DNA from: Sporobolomyces roseus
Lineage: Eukaryota; Basidiomycota; Microbotryomycetes; Sporidiobolales; Sporidiobolaceae
Direction: 5' to 3'
DNA: 64,000 bases
NCBI GenBank assembly: GCA_016617785.1
Contig: JADILM010000003.1
Location: 2,232,001-2,296,000 of the forward strand
Part shown: piece by piece, positions 22,705-33,889 of the stretch
Position numbering within the stretch: the first letter of the stretch is position 1
Layout of the letters: each line of letters begins with the position of its first letter
Notes under the pieces: model-generated
What the model was told of the DNA's origin: nothing
The model's database searches: none
What the model saw: only the letters and a program-made list of their open reading frames with translations
Position numbers and translations under genes: made by a program

Positions 22705-23057
22705 ATAGCTCATCTTTATATCATATGTGTTATCCTTCTTCCCCTAATTTATAGATGAAGAGTTCACAAAGCTTTCGTTCGCAGAGGTGACGGTCTTTTT
22801 TGCGTTGGTCGCTCTTCTCCACTTCTCTTTCCTCTCAAGCTTGCTCCCCGCCGATAGATAGCTCTCGACGAAAAATCAAAGCAGAAGAATAGAATGAGGC
22901 GACGATAACGAGTATTAGAATTGCGATTCAGAATAGAGAGGAGAAATGGGTATGTTTCGTGTACGAGTTCCGAAGATTAGAAAAGGGGGAGATATAGATT
23001 ATGTGCAAGAAACTGGGGGTATGTACAAGCTGAAGTAGAGAGGGAGAGAGGGGCGAT
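22705..23057. other. Intergenic region, convergent 3' ends
   Basis: About 350 bases between the HPP gene stop and the stop of the small minus-strand gene. AT-rich patches fit 3' processing; no gene seen. Confidence 0.4.
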
Positions 23058-23488
23058 TTAACCCTTCTTCGAGACAGAAGATGATCGTCGAAGAAGGGTT
23101 CGTCTATCTTCTCCGACCTCCGCAACTGAAGATACGACTCCACTGATCAGGTTCGAGTCACACAGCGTCAGATAGAGGTTGAAGAAGCTTACCGGCAGCA
23201 GAGGACGTCTCCTAAGCATCTGAAGAAGGATGCGAAGATTCCGGCGATACTACAGTGGGAAGAAGAGGTCAGCTTTCGTAACGACGACGAGAGAGGTGAG
23301 GACTCGGAGCGTACCCGTTAACGACCGCCATAAGGCAAGAGGCAATGCCCGAGATGATGGCTGAAATACCACGACCAATTCCCGCGAAAGCGTTTGCGAT
23401 CTATTCGACAAACATTGAGAGAGGTCAGCTTCACTCGCCCGAAAAGAGTATAGGGATACAGACTCACGGCTGAACAGACTGATCCCAT
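23058..23488 (-). CDS. Small hydrophobic Ala/Ile/Gly-rich membrane protein, four exons
   Basis: Too short for ordinary gene finding. Exons 23468-23488, 23315-23400, 23193-23249 and 23058-23142 join in phase to give 82 residues: MGSVCSAIANAFAGIGRG, then ISAIISGIASCLMAVVNG, then FASFFRCLGDVLCCR, then a Ser/Arg-rich tail ending SKKG. A glycine at position 2 and a nearby cysteine (MGSVC) suggest N-myristoylation plus palmitoylation, and a C-terminal CC pair is also a lipidation candidate. Similar short MGxxxSAIxxAI proteins with a CC motif are widespread, uncharacterised fungal proteins. If the last intron is retained, the protein ends at CCR (55 residues). Three of three exon joins keep phase, which supports the model. 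Confidence 0.75.
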
Positions 23489-24321
23489 TGTGAATAGACT
23501 ATAAAGTTGTAGAGAGTAGTGGCTGTTGAGGGAAGGGATGAGGGAAAGGGAAGGTCAGCACCGCTTCAAGGAACAAGCCCGATGTTTGATAGAGGCATGG
23601 TTTTTCGAAATGAGTGAGGCCGACTCACCTTTGATAAAGTGAGCTTGAAAGGTTGGAAGTTGGGAGCTCGAAGTGATGGGAAGGAAAGAGAGAGAGAGTC
23701 ACAAGCTTTCTCACCAGCGGAAGGGAGCGAGAAACTCAGCTGCGCCTTGCTGTCAGAAAATACTCTGTACGTCACTTCAACCTTCTCTCCTGACTTTTTT
23801 TTTCGTTCGCAAGCTTTTTAACCGGCAGCTTTTCGTTCTCATCCGGTTGAGCCCCAGATTAGAGTGCGTCGTTCTGACGATCTGTCTGACTTGGAGCACA
23901 TGGTGAGAAGTTCTTCGCAGAACTTTGGTCGTCACTTGCAAACGGTCAGAGAGGTGCCCCCGAGACGAAAGCAGCTCTCGTTGACGACGAGAAAAAGCTA
24001 GCAACCGTCGAGAAGATATCTCGGAGATACATCAGGCGAGGTGAACTTCGGAGAGGGAAGAAGAAGCGAGGATGAAGGAGACGAGAAAATAGATATGAAT
24101 TTCCTATTCGATAGCATTAGAGAACGGCGACGAGAAGGAGAGGGGGAGCTACAGTGGAAGTGGAGTGGATTAGGGGACGTTGTAGAGTATAGTTGATTTT
24201 GTTATTTTTGAGTCGAGGGTAATAGTGAGAGAGCGAGAAAGAAAGGGGTATCGTGTGTTTTGTTTGAGTATGCCGAGAGTATCATATTGAGCGAGAATCA
24301 TCGTCGAGTACAAGAGTCTGT
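23489..24321. other. Intergenic region upstream of the small membrane-protein gene
   Basis: About 830 bases: promoter of the 82-residue protein gene and 3' flank of the BAR-like gene, both on the minus strand. Open frames here (for example around 23570-23900) are short and unlike coding sequence. Confidence 0.4.
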
Positions 24322-27300
24322 CTAGTTGACAGCTTTCCCTTTCCCTTTATCGACCTTGTTTCCACCATTTCCAAACACCTCGTCCATCTGCTTCGTTTCC
24401 TTCCTGAGCGCTCTCCTAGCCGCCATATATCCACCATCTCCATCCTCTTCATCACTAGAGTCCATCATACTAGCTCTGATTGACTCTCGGGTAGGCCAAC
24501 CTCCTCCTGACGAAGCGGCGGGAGCTGGGGAAGGACCTCGTGCTGGGGAATTGACGAGGATAGGTCGAGGAGCAGCTTGAGGTGAGGATCCACGAACGGA
24601 GGAAGCGGGAGAAGCGGGGACGTGATGAGGGTTCGGAGAGGGGACTCCGAGGTTACTGCTCTCGGCGAGTCGAACCGATTTACGTTTCGCTAATCCTCCT
24701 TCTCCTGCCGCTCCTCCTCCATTCATCCATTTCGGACCAGTCGAAGGTGAAGGTGAGAGAGTTGCTTTAGCTGAACCGGTACTCGAAGAGAGAGCGTTGT
24801 TGGGAGTAGTCGTTCCAGAGTTTGGTTTACTACCGGTGTAAGTTCTCGAAGGTTTCGCAGAATCGATAACACCTGCTCGTTCGACTGCGGCGAGGAGTGA
24901 TTCGTCTCCTTCGTGAACATCGTTGCGAGGGTTTGAACTTGATCGAGTGTGACCTCCACCTCCTGACGATTGAGTGATCGGGTGTGCTGAAGGAGGCAGA
25001 GATACCCAGTTTCCTTCGCCGTGAAGCTGAGAGTGTCGCTTGTTGCGTTTCTCGTCAGCTGCGAGTTTCGTTTCGGCGAATTTGGGTTTGACTGGTTTCG
25101 AAGCGGCGAGAGCTTGAGCGGGAGTCGAAGTGGGTGCTGGAGCAGCGGAGGGAGCGACGGTGGAGAGAGGACGAGTAGATTTCGAATTGTAAGGATCGTC
25201 ATCAGGTCGAGGGAGTTGAGTCGTGAAAGCGGAAGAACTTGATCGAGCGGTAGGAAGGGTTTTGGCGAGATCGTCGGCGGTAGGAAGACGAGATTCGGAA
25301 GGTTCCTCAGCGATACTGCCAACTACGGAAGGAGTCCTCTTCTTCTTCTTGATCTTGGGTGCTGCCGAAGTTGAAGAAGTGACAGTGTTGCTTCGGGAGA
25401 CTCCAGCGGGACGAGCAGGTGCGAAAGCGGGAGAAGACTGAGGAGTAGGACCTCCAGCGGCAGGGGAAGGAATTCCGAGCGCTTCAGCAGAGAGGATGAC
25501 AGTCTGAGAGGGTTCCTTGACAGACTTTTTCTTCTTCTTCTTGATTGAACCAGAATCGGGAAGTGCGGTCGAGACGTCGCTACTGGGAACTGGAGGAGGT
25601 GCGGGCTGAGCAGCTTTGGGTTTGATATAAGCTGGAGTAGAGGAAGGAGATCGATTGAGGTTGTTGGTCGAAGGAGAGGAAGGAGTAGGAGGAACGGTCG
25701 AAGCCCAATTTCCACCCGAGTATCCGATATCGCTGGCAGCCTTCTTCACCTTCTTCACCTTCTTCTTACCTCCCACCTCAGATCCTTCCTGCTTCTCGAC
25801 GAATTTGGGTCGGGTGACGGGATCTTGAATCATCGACATCGGGCGTCCAGTGTTCGAGCTCGAAGTTCCTTTCCTCGATAGAACGGGTCGAGAAGTCGAA
25901 TTGTTGAGGGTACCACTCTTCGACTTGCCGAGGGAAGAAGAAGAAGCTCTTCCGACGTCGCTCATAGCTTTGAATCGCTGTTTGGGTTCGTTGACGTTCC
26001 TGACGACGTTCCTCGGTTCGTCATCATCACTCGAATCTCCTCCTCTTCCTCCTCCTCCTCCTCGTTGAGGTCCACGTACTCCAGCGCCCATGACAGCAGC
26101 CATCACATCATCGTTCGTTCTTCCACCATTCCAAGCTCCTCCCGAAGCCAATCGATTCCTTCCCTCGTAATAATCGACTTCACCATTATCCCTCTCCCTC
26201 TCCTCTTCTTCATCCTCATCATCTCGCTTGTTCTTGCGTTTGAATAACGCCGCAATCCCACCAAAGAAACTTCCACTCCTCTTCCTCTGCCTCGGTTGAC
26301 GATCATCGATCGAACTCGAATCACTCATAGCTCGCCTCCTCGTAGATTGCGACATCGACTTGGGTCTTCCAACACTTCCCAAATTGAATCCACTTCGTTG
26401 AGGACTAGCGAGACCTGGTGAATCAAGTGGGTAACTCCTACTCCTATGTTTCGCAGGTACTCCACTGTTCATCATTTCCGTATGAGTGACACTCCTGACC
26501 TCCGTTCGATTGTCCTCTTCATCACTCGAATCCTCATCCGGTCTCCTTGAAAGATCGGGTGCTTTGGGGATATCGAAAGTCGGTAAACCTTCGTGACGTT
26601 CGGTGTAGGCTACTTGAGAGATCGCTCGAGGTGCGGTAGGAACTGGTGGCATGATAGGTTGAGGAGGAGGAGGAGCAGAGGCGGAAACGGATTCGGATCG
26701 AGGAGCGGCGGATACTGATCGACCACCGAATTGAGAGGGAGCTCGGGATGCAGTAGGGGAAGCGATAGAACCAGCAGTCGATTGTCGAAGGTGGGAAGAA
26801 GAAGATTGACCGTTGGGTTGACGGTGAGAATGAGAAGTCGAAGTGGGAAGGGGAGGTGCGTTCTGATGTTGTTGGGCTTGGAGTTCTCGTTGTTGGTCGT
26901 CGTCGAGAGACGCGTTCGAGGATGCACGAGACATTGCTTGAGAAGCAGAATCAAAAGGTGCGATCGACTCTCCAGCTTCGGAACCAATCTCGTAATTGAG
27001 ACCATCTTGGTAATCTGCGTGCAACACTATCGTCAGCTCAATGCACTGTTTGAAAGAAGGTGCAGCGACTAACGATCAGGATTGAATGCTCCGTCGGGTC
27101 CATCGAGTTGAGCGAGAATATCAAGCGCTTCAATCGCTACATCCTCCATGACTCTACCGAGTTCTCCCATACTTGTCATTCGATGAGCCAAAGCTTCTCT
27201 GAACGACCTTCTCTTGATCTCGCTCAAAGCGTGTTCCTCGTCTTGAAGGAAACCTGTAGCGGAAAGGGTCAAGGATCAGCCAAACGGAATGAACCTGATA

Positions 27301-27959
27301 CTTGAGAACCTTTACGCACTTTCGCAAGCAGTCAATTCACGTTGAGCGTCCTCCAACTTCATCTGATGATCATGTAACCTCTCATCTTTCGGTTTCTTGT
27401 TCCCCAACTTGATCACTCGATTCACCAAGATCTCTCGATCCCTGACGACGGTTCTCAAGGCTACTTCTTTCCCTAGTACTTCTTTCAATGACGAGCGGTA
27501 GGTCGTGAGTGCGTTGAGGTAGGAGCGTTGGTTGTCGGTAAGGGAACTGAGTAATTGAGTGATTTGAGTTGATGCATCCTGATCGATGGGGAAAGGAGCG
27601 TCAGGTTCGAAAATCTCGAATGTAGACCTGACGCGTAGCAGGTACGAGAGGAAGATAGGGGGGAAGAGAGAGAGAGTAGAGAGGGGAGGCCTACCATGAT
27701 ATCAGTAGTATTGCCCGAATCTGCCGTACTCCAAGTACTCAACGCCGCTGCCGCACTACCCGAATTCAACGTGTACTGCTTGAATCTGTTCCCATCTAGC
27801 AAGCATCAGTATCGATTCGAGTAGATCGGGAGAAGTTGATCGAGTTCGGCGAGTTTGTGGAGAACGAGAAAGAGAGAAGAGAGAGACTAACGCTTGAGTT
27901 GCTTCTTTCTCTCGATTGATCAGGTTGTTGAGTAATCGTCCATCATGTTGAGCAGGCAT
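24322..27959 (-). CDS. BAR-like helical-domain protein with long disordered basic/Ser-rich tail
   Basis: Exons 27892-27959, 27695-27785, 27320-27614, 27074-27253 and 24322-27014 join in frame (about 1,108 residues). The first 210 residues form a helical bundle: LLNNLINREKEATQAFKQY, ALRTVVRDREILVNRVIKL, EDAQRELTACESFLQDEEH, KRRSFREALAHRM. This is the pattern of a fungal BAR/IMD-like membrane-bending domain found at cortical actin or eisosome-like sites. The remaining 900 residues are low-complexity, with Ser/Pro/Lys runs (KKKKKK, KKVKKVKK) and SDDEE patches. The short-intron exons in the helical part are well phased; the acceptor at 27614 is chosen because it keeps the frame. The exact family name is uncertain. 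Confidence 0.75.
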
Positions 27960-28800
27960 GATTGCGAGCTAGATAGTAGAGTGAGATGGAGAAGAGAGAG
28001 AGAACGTTTTTCGATCGCTTTCGAGTGATGCAATTAATTCGTAAAGGAGGGAGCCGGGAGTGCCTGTAGCTATCTGGCGAGTGTTTGGTCGACCGAAAGC
28101 GACTTTGAGATAGTGTTACTGGTGAAACGAAGTAGAGTAGCGAAGTGAGGGAAGGAAGGGGAAAGGGTTGAAATTGGGCGATCCAATCGTGCAAGTCGAA
28201 TGCAAAATGAAATGAAAAAATGTCGCATCGTCACTCTCATTTTTCAGCAGAGCAAGATATGTATGTTTTTCTAGGATTGACAGAAGGTAGATGGGTAGAG
28301 AGAGAGAGAGCGCGAGAGAGGTGGTATGAACGAAAGAGAGAAGGGTGGTAACTAGTAGATGTCAAGTCAAAAACAATCGAATTCAAGAAATCCTGCCTGA
28401 TTCATCCCTTCAGTCCCTCCTTGATCCCGTTCAGCTAGCTGTCCACATCACTATCCTCCAGTCCTACGTCTCTCCCTTCCCGCCGCACCGTCTCCAATGA
28501 GAAGAAAAAGGAAGTCTATTTTGAGGTAAACGAACAACATTTTGTGCGAATAAAGACAGGCGAACTGGGAGGGGAACGAGACTTGCGAACTGAAAAGGAA
28601 TGCGAAGGCGGTGCAGTGCGTTGAGGAGTGCAGGGAAAGTGTGTGTGAAGGTCGAATTAGGTAAGGTTTGATCCAAAGTTGACGAGGTGGAAATGGTCGA
28701 AAAAGGTTGAGAGATGGTTGCGGAAAGAGAGGAAGATTTGGTTTGAATACGGGAGATGGGGTAGCTGGAGAAACGAGAGAAGAGAGGATGGTCGATTCGT
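27960..28800. promoter_or_regulatory. Intergenic region upstream of the BAR-like gene and 3' flank of eIF1
   Basis: About 840 bases. Purine-rich GA repeats near 28301-28320 (AGAGAGAGAGAGCGCGAGAG) and a CT-rich minus-strand leader. The long minus open frames at 28451-29023 are 3' flank of eIF1 in other frames. Confidence 0.4.
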
Positions 28801-29650
28801 TTAGAAACCGTGCATCCTGGGAACACGAGGAGCAAAAATCAGCACTACTTCGAAAAGTCAAGTCCAGGTGAGCGTACTTGATAGTCTCTTTCTCAATTCC
28901 CTCCTCGATCAAAATTTCCAAAATCTTTTGCCTCTGGTCGCCTTGGAGTTGAATAACTTTGCCCATCTCCTCATCATCTACTATCGAACCATTGCACGCA
29001 AACTCCTTTTTGAACGCCTTCAAGAGTTTCTTGGGATCATACTCGGATGGAACTCCTTGGAGGGTGGTGATTGTCTTTCGTCCGTTTCGTTGTTGAATAC
29101 GGATGTGGATGTGGTTGGCTGAAGTATGCGAAAGTCGAGCGAGGTGATGGGAATGAGCGAGATTTTGTAGGGAGAGGTACGGGATTTGGCGAGCGGGGAT
29201 GATCGAACCGTTTCGGATGAATGACAGAGGAGGTAGAGAGGGTAAGGAGGAGAACGGAAACGAAAATGTCAGTAAATGCTGTTTGAGGGTGCTAATGCAG
29301 GTGTTTCGCTCTCCGCATCACTCCTTCACTGCGTTCTCTGCACTATACGGGAGTATTCCATCCTATGATTCCCTCACGTAAACAGGCGAAACCACACTAG
29401 CTCGTAATGACCGAGAATAACCCCATATTTCTCCTTGCCACCCCCTTCTGCCCTTTCCAACTCTCAGAACAACAACGAGGAGTACGAGCCTACTTTGTTT
29501 AGATTTCTTTACTTCGACTTGAACGTCTTCTTCTTCGTCACCTTCGTCGGCGAAAGCGTCGTAGGGTTTGTTCAAGAGAGTGCTCACTAGACACGCCAAC
29601 CTGCATCAGTACGAGCCGTTCCAAAGCTGAAGAGTGTAGGAATACTCACT
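28801..29650 (-). CDS. SUI1: Translation initiation factor eIF1 (SUI1) with intron-split start codon
   Basis: eIF1 binds the 40S subunit near the P site and enforces AUG selection. Exons 29494-29586, 28878-29118 and 28801-28816, plus a first exon ending at 29650, give 116 residues: MSTLLNKPYDAFADEGDEE, NHIHIRIQQRNGRKTITTLQ, FACNGSIVDDEEMG, VIQLQGDQRQKI, ending KMHGF. That is the complete SUI1 fold and the usual length. No ATG exists in frame in exon 2; instead exon 1 ends in A at 29650 before a perfect GTGAGT donor, and exon 2 begins TG at 29586 after GTCTAG, so the AUG is created by splicing. The last exon encodes only MHGF. Confidence 0.92.
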
Positions 29651-30215
29651 AAAAGCTTATCTGTATATAAGAAGAGCGGTCAGAAGGAAATTGAGAGGAG
29701 TTGATGAAGTCAGTGATCAAGCGTGTCAGGATTTTCGAGGCAGCTTTGGAAGCGGAGAAGGGAGAAGAGGCTTACAAAGGGACTACTGGGAGAGCGTAGG
29801 TTTGGGGAAGGAGATTCAAAGAACGGAGGTGGAGACGCTTTGAAGGAGTAAGTTAGAAAAGAAGGGAAGGAATTTGGTCTTGACAAAGTCGGAGGACTCA
29901 AATCTATTCTTGCATTACAAAACTTCGCAATTCGACTTACCCTGTCGCTTAGCTGATTGTCACGATGTAGGAAGCTCTCTTGCCGGAAGAAGTCAGACGC
30001 TCGTAGCGTTTTGTCGTTGTCGACTGCGGAAGTTTTCCGATTCTTTGCAACACCCTCTTCGAAAGTATACCTCCGATAACTTCCTCTCGACGGCGTATCG
30101 ACCGAATCGTCAATGCGCCGACGGGAAGAAGGATGACTCCCAACCGAAGTCGGGTTTAGACGCAAAAAAAGCAAACTCCTTTCGACGCTTTTCTCCTCTG
30201 TCCTCTCACTTCAGT
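29651..30215. promoter_or_regulatory. Divergent intergenic region, eIF1 and unknown-family gene 1
   Basis: About 565 bases. It carries the eIF1 leader exon (minus) near 29650 and the upstream region of the plus-strand gene. A TATATAAG-like stretch at 29664-29671 lies just upstream of the eIF1 leader. No CCGCGG element here. Confidence 0.4.
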
Positions 30216-31199
30216 ATGGCTCACCTCGAGTCGTTTCCCGACGTTACAGGACCAGAACTAGCTACAGCGAGTATCAGCTTCGTCAAGAAACTCAAGGCAT
30301 CACATCCCTCTCTAAAAGCGGTGTTTACGGGTATAGGAACCGATCCTTCTTACGCCCACTCCCTCTAAGCTGACCTTTCTCATCGAGATAGGAGGATCGC
30401 CTGCATTCTTGTGGTACCGAGCCTTCAAATTCGCTGCAAGAAATGCTCTCAAAGTTGGCTCCCACCTCAATCGCGCAAATATCGAAGGCTGGATCAATCG
30501 TGTATATCGCTCGAAAGACGCTGTGAGTCTTCTTTGCTCTCCCGAAGGGTTCTCTGGAGCTGAAATTGTCAATTCAGACGGTCTGCGTGACAGTAGTAAA
30601 GTTTGAGGAGGACGAAACAGCCACGATTCCGCAAAACGAGCATCTTTCGATTCTGAACAGCGTTCTATCTGCAAGCGCTCGTATCGGGAGTCGAGACGAC
30701 ATACTAGAGTACGTCGGGAGGATGAATGAGAGCGAGGGGCAGCCCACAATCCGGTAGGTTTGATCGAGCTTTTCGCAATCTTGTTCAAACCTCACTGAAT
30801 TCGTGCTCGCTTTTCGACAGTTTCCGACTCAGATTTCTACACGCTGATGAGTATATTCCATCTTGTACTCGACTCCGACTTTCGCCTACTGCATCCGACG
30901 ATTCCCTCATCTTGGTCGAAAACCCAGTGTCGCTCATCATTCATGCGATTCAAACGCTCTTCACTGTCGAGCTGAACTTCTCCGAACTCGACGCCTCACC
31001 ATACTGGACGACTCTTCTCATCTTCGACCTCGCTCTCGAAGCCTGGGTTATTGAGGCTAAACCCCCTCTTCCGAGACTCCCTCTTTCGCACGTCAATTTC
31101 GCCAACATCCTCTCGACTCGACAGCTTCAAAGCCTCAGACAGCTTGTCGAGAGGCGCTTGGAACAGATCGATACGCGCCTTGAGAGGTTTCATCATTGA
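30216..31199 (+). CDS. Unrecognised family protein, copy 1
   Basis: Exons 30216-30330, 30392-30522, 30578-30753 and 30821-31199 join in frame (266 residues). I do not recognise the family. It begins MAHLESFPDVTGPELATAS and continues FVKKLKASHPSLKAVFTGG, SPAFLWYRAFKFAARN, GWINRVYRSKDA, LILVENPVSLIIHAI, WTTLLIFDLALEAWV, NFANILSTRQLQSLRQL. No signal peptide, transmembrane helix or catalytic motif stands out; it looks soluble and helical. The neighbour at 31707 has the same exon pattern (first exons of identical length) and aligns along its length, so this is a tandem duplicate pair. The C-terminus after 31199 is shorter than in copy 2. Confidence 0.7.
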
Positions 31200-31706
31200 G
31201 ATCCTCATCTCGTCGCGAGGGAAGACGAGCAATTGAAACTCGAAATCGCTCGTAATTTGTTTGCGAGGCTCCTTGAGCTTCTATCAGTTCGTCACCGATT
31301 CTTTACATCTCCGATCGCCACGTTGATCAATCTTGATTGCAGGGTCCTGGAGATGATCGAGCCACGAACCACTCTTTTTCTCATCGAGGTCAAAGCATTC
31401 CGATTTTCCCTCTCTCGCAATTCGAAGCGCAATCTCAAGGTAGCTCTCTCGGATGGTTCAGTAGATAGTATACTCGTATGAAGAAGGTAGAAAGCCTGTA
31501 GTCCCAAAATTCGGAAACAACTCGAGAGCACATTGCGAGGGCTTATTCTCATACTGCTACGTTGCCCTCTGCTCTACTCGTTATCTTACTCGTACGTATG
31601 CTGCCCCCCACATCGCTGAGCGGAGTTCCGCGGATCGACGATGCAAGCGGACTTTGAGCGATGAACCTCGTGCTTTCTTTCCTCTTCACTCACCAACTCT
31701 TCAACG
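31200..31706. promoter_or_regulatory. Spacer between the two unknown-family genes
   Basis: About 500 bases between tandem copies. Contains the CGG-CCGCGG element at 31621-31637 close to the start of copy 2. Short open frames around 31233-31552 look like decayed or chance sequence. Confidence 0.4.
31621..31637 (+). promoter_or_regulatory. CGG-N4-CCGCGG element upstream of unknown-family gene 2
   Basis: Reads CGGAGTTCCGCGGATCG, about 70 bases before the ATG at 31707. It shares the CGGAGTTCCGCGG core with the F-box-linked element at 19237-19252, although the downstream gene is unrelated. The triplet repeat seen elsewhere is absent here. Confidence 0.5.
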
Positions 31707-32796
31707 ATGGCTCACTCTCTTCATCGCCCAGGCGTCACGGGACTACATCTAGCTGCTGCCAGCGCTACCTTTGCCAGAATCTTCAAGGATCAGCATCCGC
31801 AACTCGATTGTATCTTCACTGGTGAGCGAGACAAACTCTCCTTCTTTCACTCCACCCAGCGAGCTCATGACTTGCATGTAAAGGCACTTCCGCCCCCTTC
31901 CTCTGGTGGCAAGCCGCTCGCTTTGCGGCTTCAGAGGGGAATACCTTCAAATGCTTCAGACACCTTGGACTCGCCGTGAGCGAAGGTTGGCTAAGCCGGT
32001 TATATCCTTGGGACGTTGCCGTGAGTTCATTATCAAGATTTAAGGGAGTGACTGAGAGCTGAATCGATTGATGCAGGTTGTCGACATCTCGATTGCTCGT
32101 TTCGAAGGAGAGAATCTCGTCGCGATTCCTCAGGGGAAGCATCTTTCGCTTATCAGGAATACCTTGCTCGAGGTCTCAAAGCTCAGAAGCTCAGAGTACG
32201 TCGGAGTACTGTGCAGTAGCCCGGAGCGTCCTCCGATCAAGTGAGCTTTTCTTCGTTCTTCGTTTTTCGCAATCGAAAGCTCATTCTCGCTTTGTTCCAG
32301 CTTCCGCATCAAATTCCTTCAGCCAGCACAGCAAAGCGAGATTGAAGACATACATCGCTTACAGCTCTCGAACGACCTCTACGAGACTCCACTCATTCTG
32401 GTCGAAAATCCAACTCGTTTGATCAAAACCTCCCTCGAAGCTATCTTTGACCAGTCAACACCAATTTTGGAGCATCACCCATCGCTTCACTGGACAACTC
32501 TCCTCCTCTTCTGCCTGATCGTCCAGGCTTGGAACCTCGACAAGGTTCAGTGGAAACTGCGGGTTTTACCAGAGTTCCACTTCACTCATCAAACTTTCAA
32601 ACAACTGCTCGAATCGGAAGCGCATAAGCACACCGGACACCACGCTGAAGAATGCCTCCGGAAGATCGACGAGCAGCTTTGCGAAGTCAATTATGCCGCT
32701 CAATCGCAACGTCGCGACGATGCCAGATCGAAAACAATTCAAGATGCCTTTCGCACTCTTGATAAGCTGCTTGCGGTCAGTCACCTAGTATCATGA
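31707..32796 (+). CDS. Unrecognised family protein, copy 2
   Basis: Exons 31707-31821, 31884-32020, 32077-32240 and 32301-32796 join in frame (303 residues). Paralog of the gene at 30216: MAHSLHRPGVTGLHLAAAS, FARIFKDQHPQLDCIFTGT, SAPFLWWQAARFAAS, GWLSRLYPWDVA, LILVENPTRLIKTSL, WTTLLLFCLIVQAWNLDKV, and a longer helical C-terminus (HHAEECLRKIDEQLCEV). The stop at 32796 comes from straight reading. An intron at about 32776 could instead lead into an open frame ending at 33041 (SIKQRLISTDSSS), but I could not phase that join. Function unknown. Confidence 0.7.
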
Positions 32797-33391
32797 ACAA
32801 GAGACTTCTACTGATAAACAGAGAACAGGCGCCTCACTCTGCAACTTCGCACGATCCCCGACAATTTCCAGCTCTCCATGCTCGCTTGATCTCGACGTTC
32901 CCTCCGAGCAAGTTCATCCCTCAGCGTCGAGCAGCATTCGATGTTGAAGCGCAAGCATTGGGGGAAGAACTGAGGGAGGAGAATAAGGGGTATCTTGAAT
33001 CGATCAAGCAGAGGTTGATTTCGACCGACAGTAGCTCTTGACTTGTACCTCCTTGTTTAGTTTGTCTATATTTGTGTTGAGTCGTAGTGGTACCTCGTGC
33101 GTAAAGTATCTACTGTTCTGTGCTAGAAGATCCAACGTCAAATCTATGAGTTGGAGAGGCTTTCGAAGCTTCGCGTGCGAGACCTGCTTTCGAACTCCGC
33201 AGAAAACGACGGCGACAGAGGTCGATAGGGTGGAAGTGAAGTTGTATGATAGATTCGGATATGTTCAATATAGGAGACTGCCAATGAGGGATACAAGTGA
33301 GTGAGAAGTGCAATAACGAAGAATCAAACAATAGAAAGTGGGAAAAAGTGAAAAGGGGAAAGCGACGTTACGACCGATACCTTCCGCCGAA
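32797..33391. other. Region 3' of unknown-family gene 2
   Basis: About 600 bases. An open frame to 33041 has protein-like composition (AFDVEAQALGEELREENKGY) and may be a missed 3' exon of copy 2 or a remnant. Nothing convincing after that. Confidence 0.35.
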
Positions 33392-33781
33392 TCAGCCCAG
33401 AATCTTTGTCATGGCCACGAGGAACAGAATGAACATAAGGATCCCTCCAAAGAGGTAACCAAAGATCTGAAGACATTCTCTGTTTCCCTTCCTATTCCTC
33501 ACTTCCGCCCTCAACTCGTCTACCTCTCTCTGCCTAAGCGTGAGATTCTCCTCCTTCAGTTTCGCGTTCTCCTCCCTCAACCAGCTCAGCTCCTTCTGGT
33601 AAAACTCGAGTTGTCCGTTCGCTCCAACCGTGCTAGCGTAAGGATCCACCCTAGCTGCTTTCCCATCACTCGGGTAGCTTGGGGAGGGAGTGGAAGGGTT
33701 ATCGGGGTGTAAGGGATCCTCTGCTTCGCTCGACAAGGCCGAGTAAGGGATTGGGTTTGCGGAGAAGTTGGAGGTGGACAT
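33392..33781 (-). CDS. Small tail-anchored coiled-coil protein
   Basis: Single exon, 129 residues, ATG at 33779-33781. The N-terminal half is polar and Pro/Ser-rich. Residues of about 62-105 form a charged heptad helix (FYQKELSWLREENAKLKEEN). The protein ends in one hydrophobic segment (IFGYLFGGILMFILFLVAM) followed by only TKILG, the layout of a C-terminally anchored (GET-pathway) membrane protein facing the cytosol. I do not recognise the family. It could be a tether or adaptor; no sequence motif decides this. Confidence 0.7.
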   Translation of the reverse strand: MSTSNFSANPIPYSALSSEAEDPLHPDNPSTPSPSYPSDGKAARVDPYASTVGANGQLEFYQKELSWLREENAKLKEENLTLRQREVDELRAEVRNRKGNRECLQIFGYLFGGILMFILFLVAMTKILG

Positions 33782-33889
33782 TTTCACGACTTGATGCAGC
33801 CAGGGGAAGAGGGTTTGATGTCTTTGAGTGGATGTGGGAGAGGAAGATAGGCAGAAAAGAGGGAGAGGAAGGAGGTGGACTCGGGAGGC

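Noticed and set aside
23147..23158. GGTTCGAGTC, another T-arm-like string
   Set aside because: It is in an intron of the small membrane-protein gene and no cloverleaf forms.
28451..29023. Long minus open frame through the eIF1 3' region
   Set aside because: It reads eIF1 exon 3 and then runs through the intron and 3' flank; the true end is the 16-base exon encoding MHGF.
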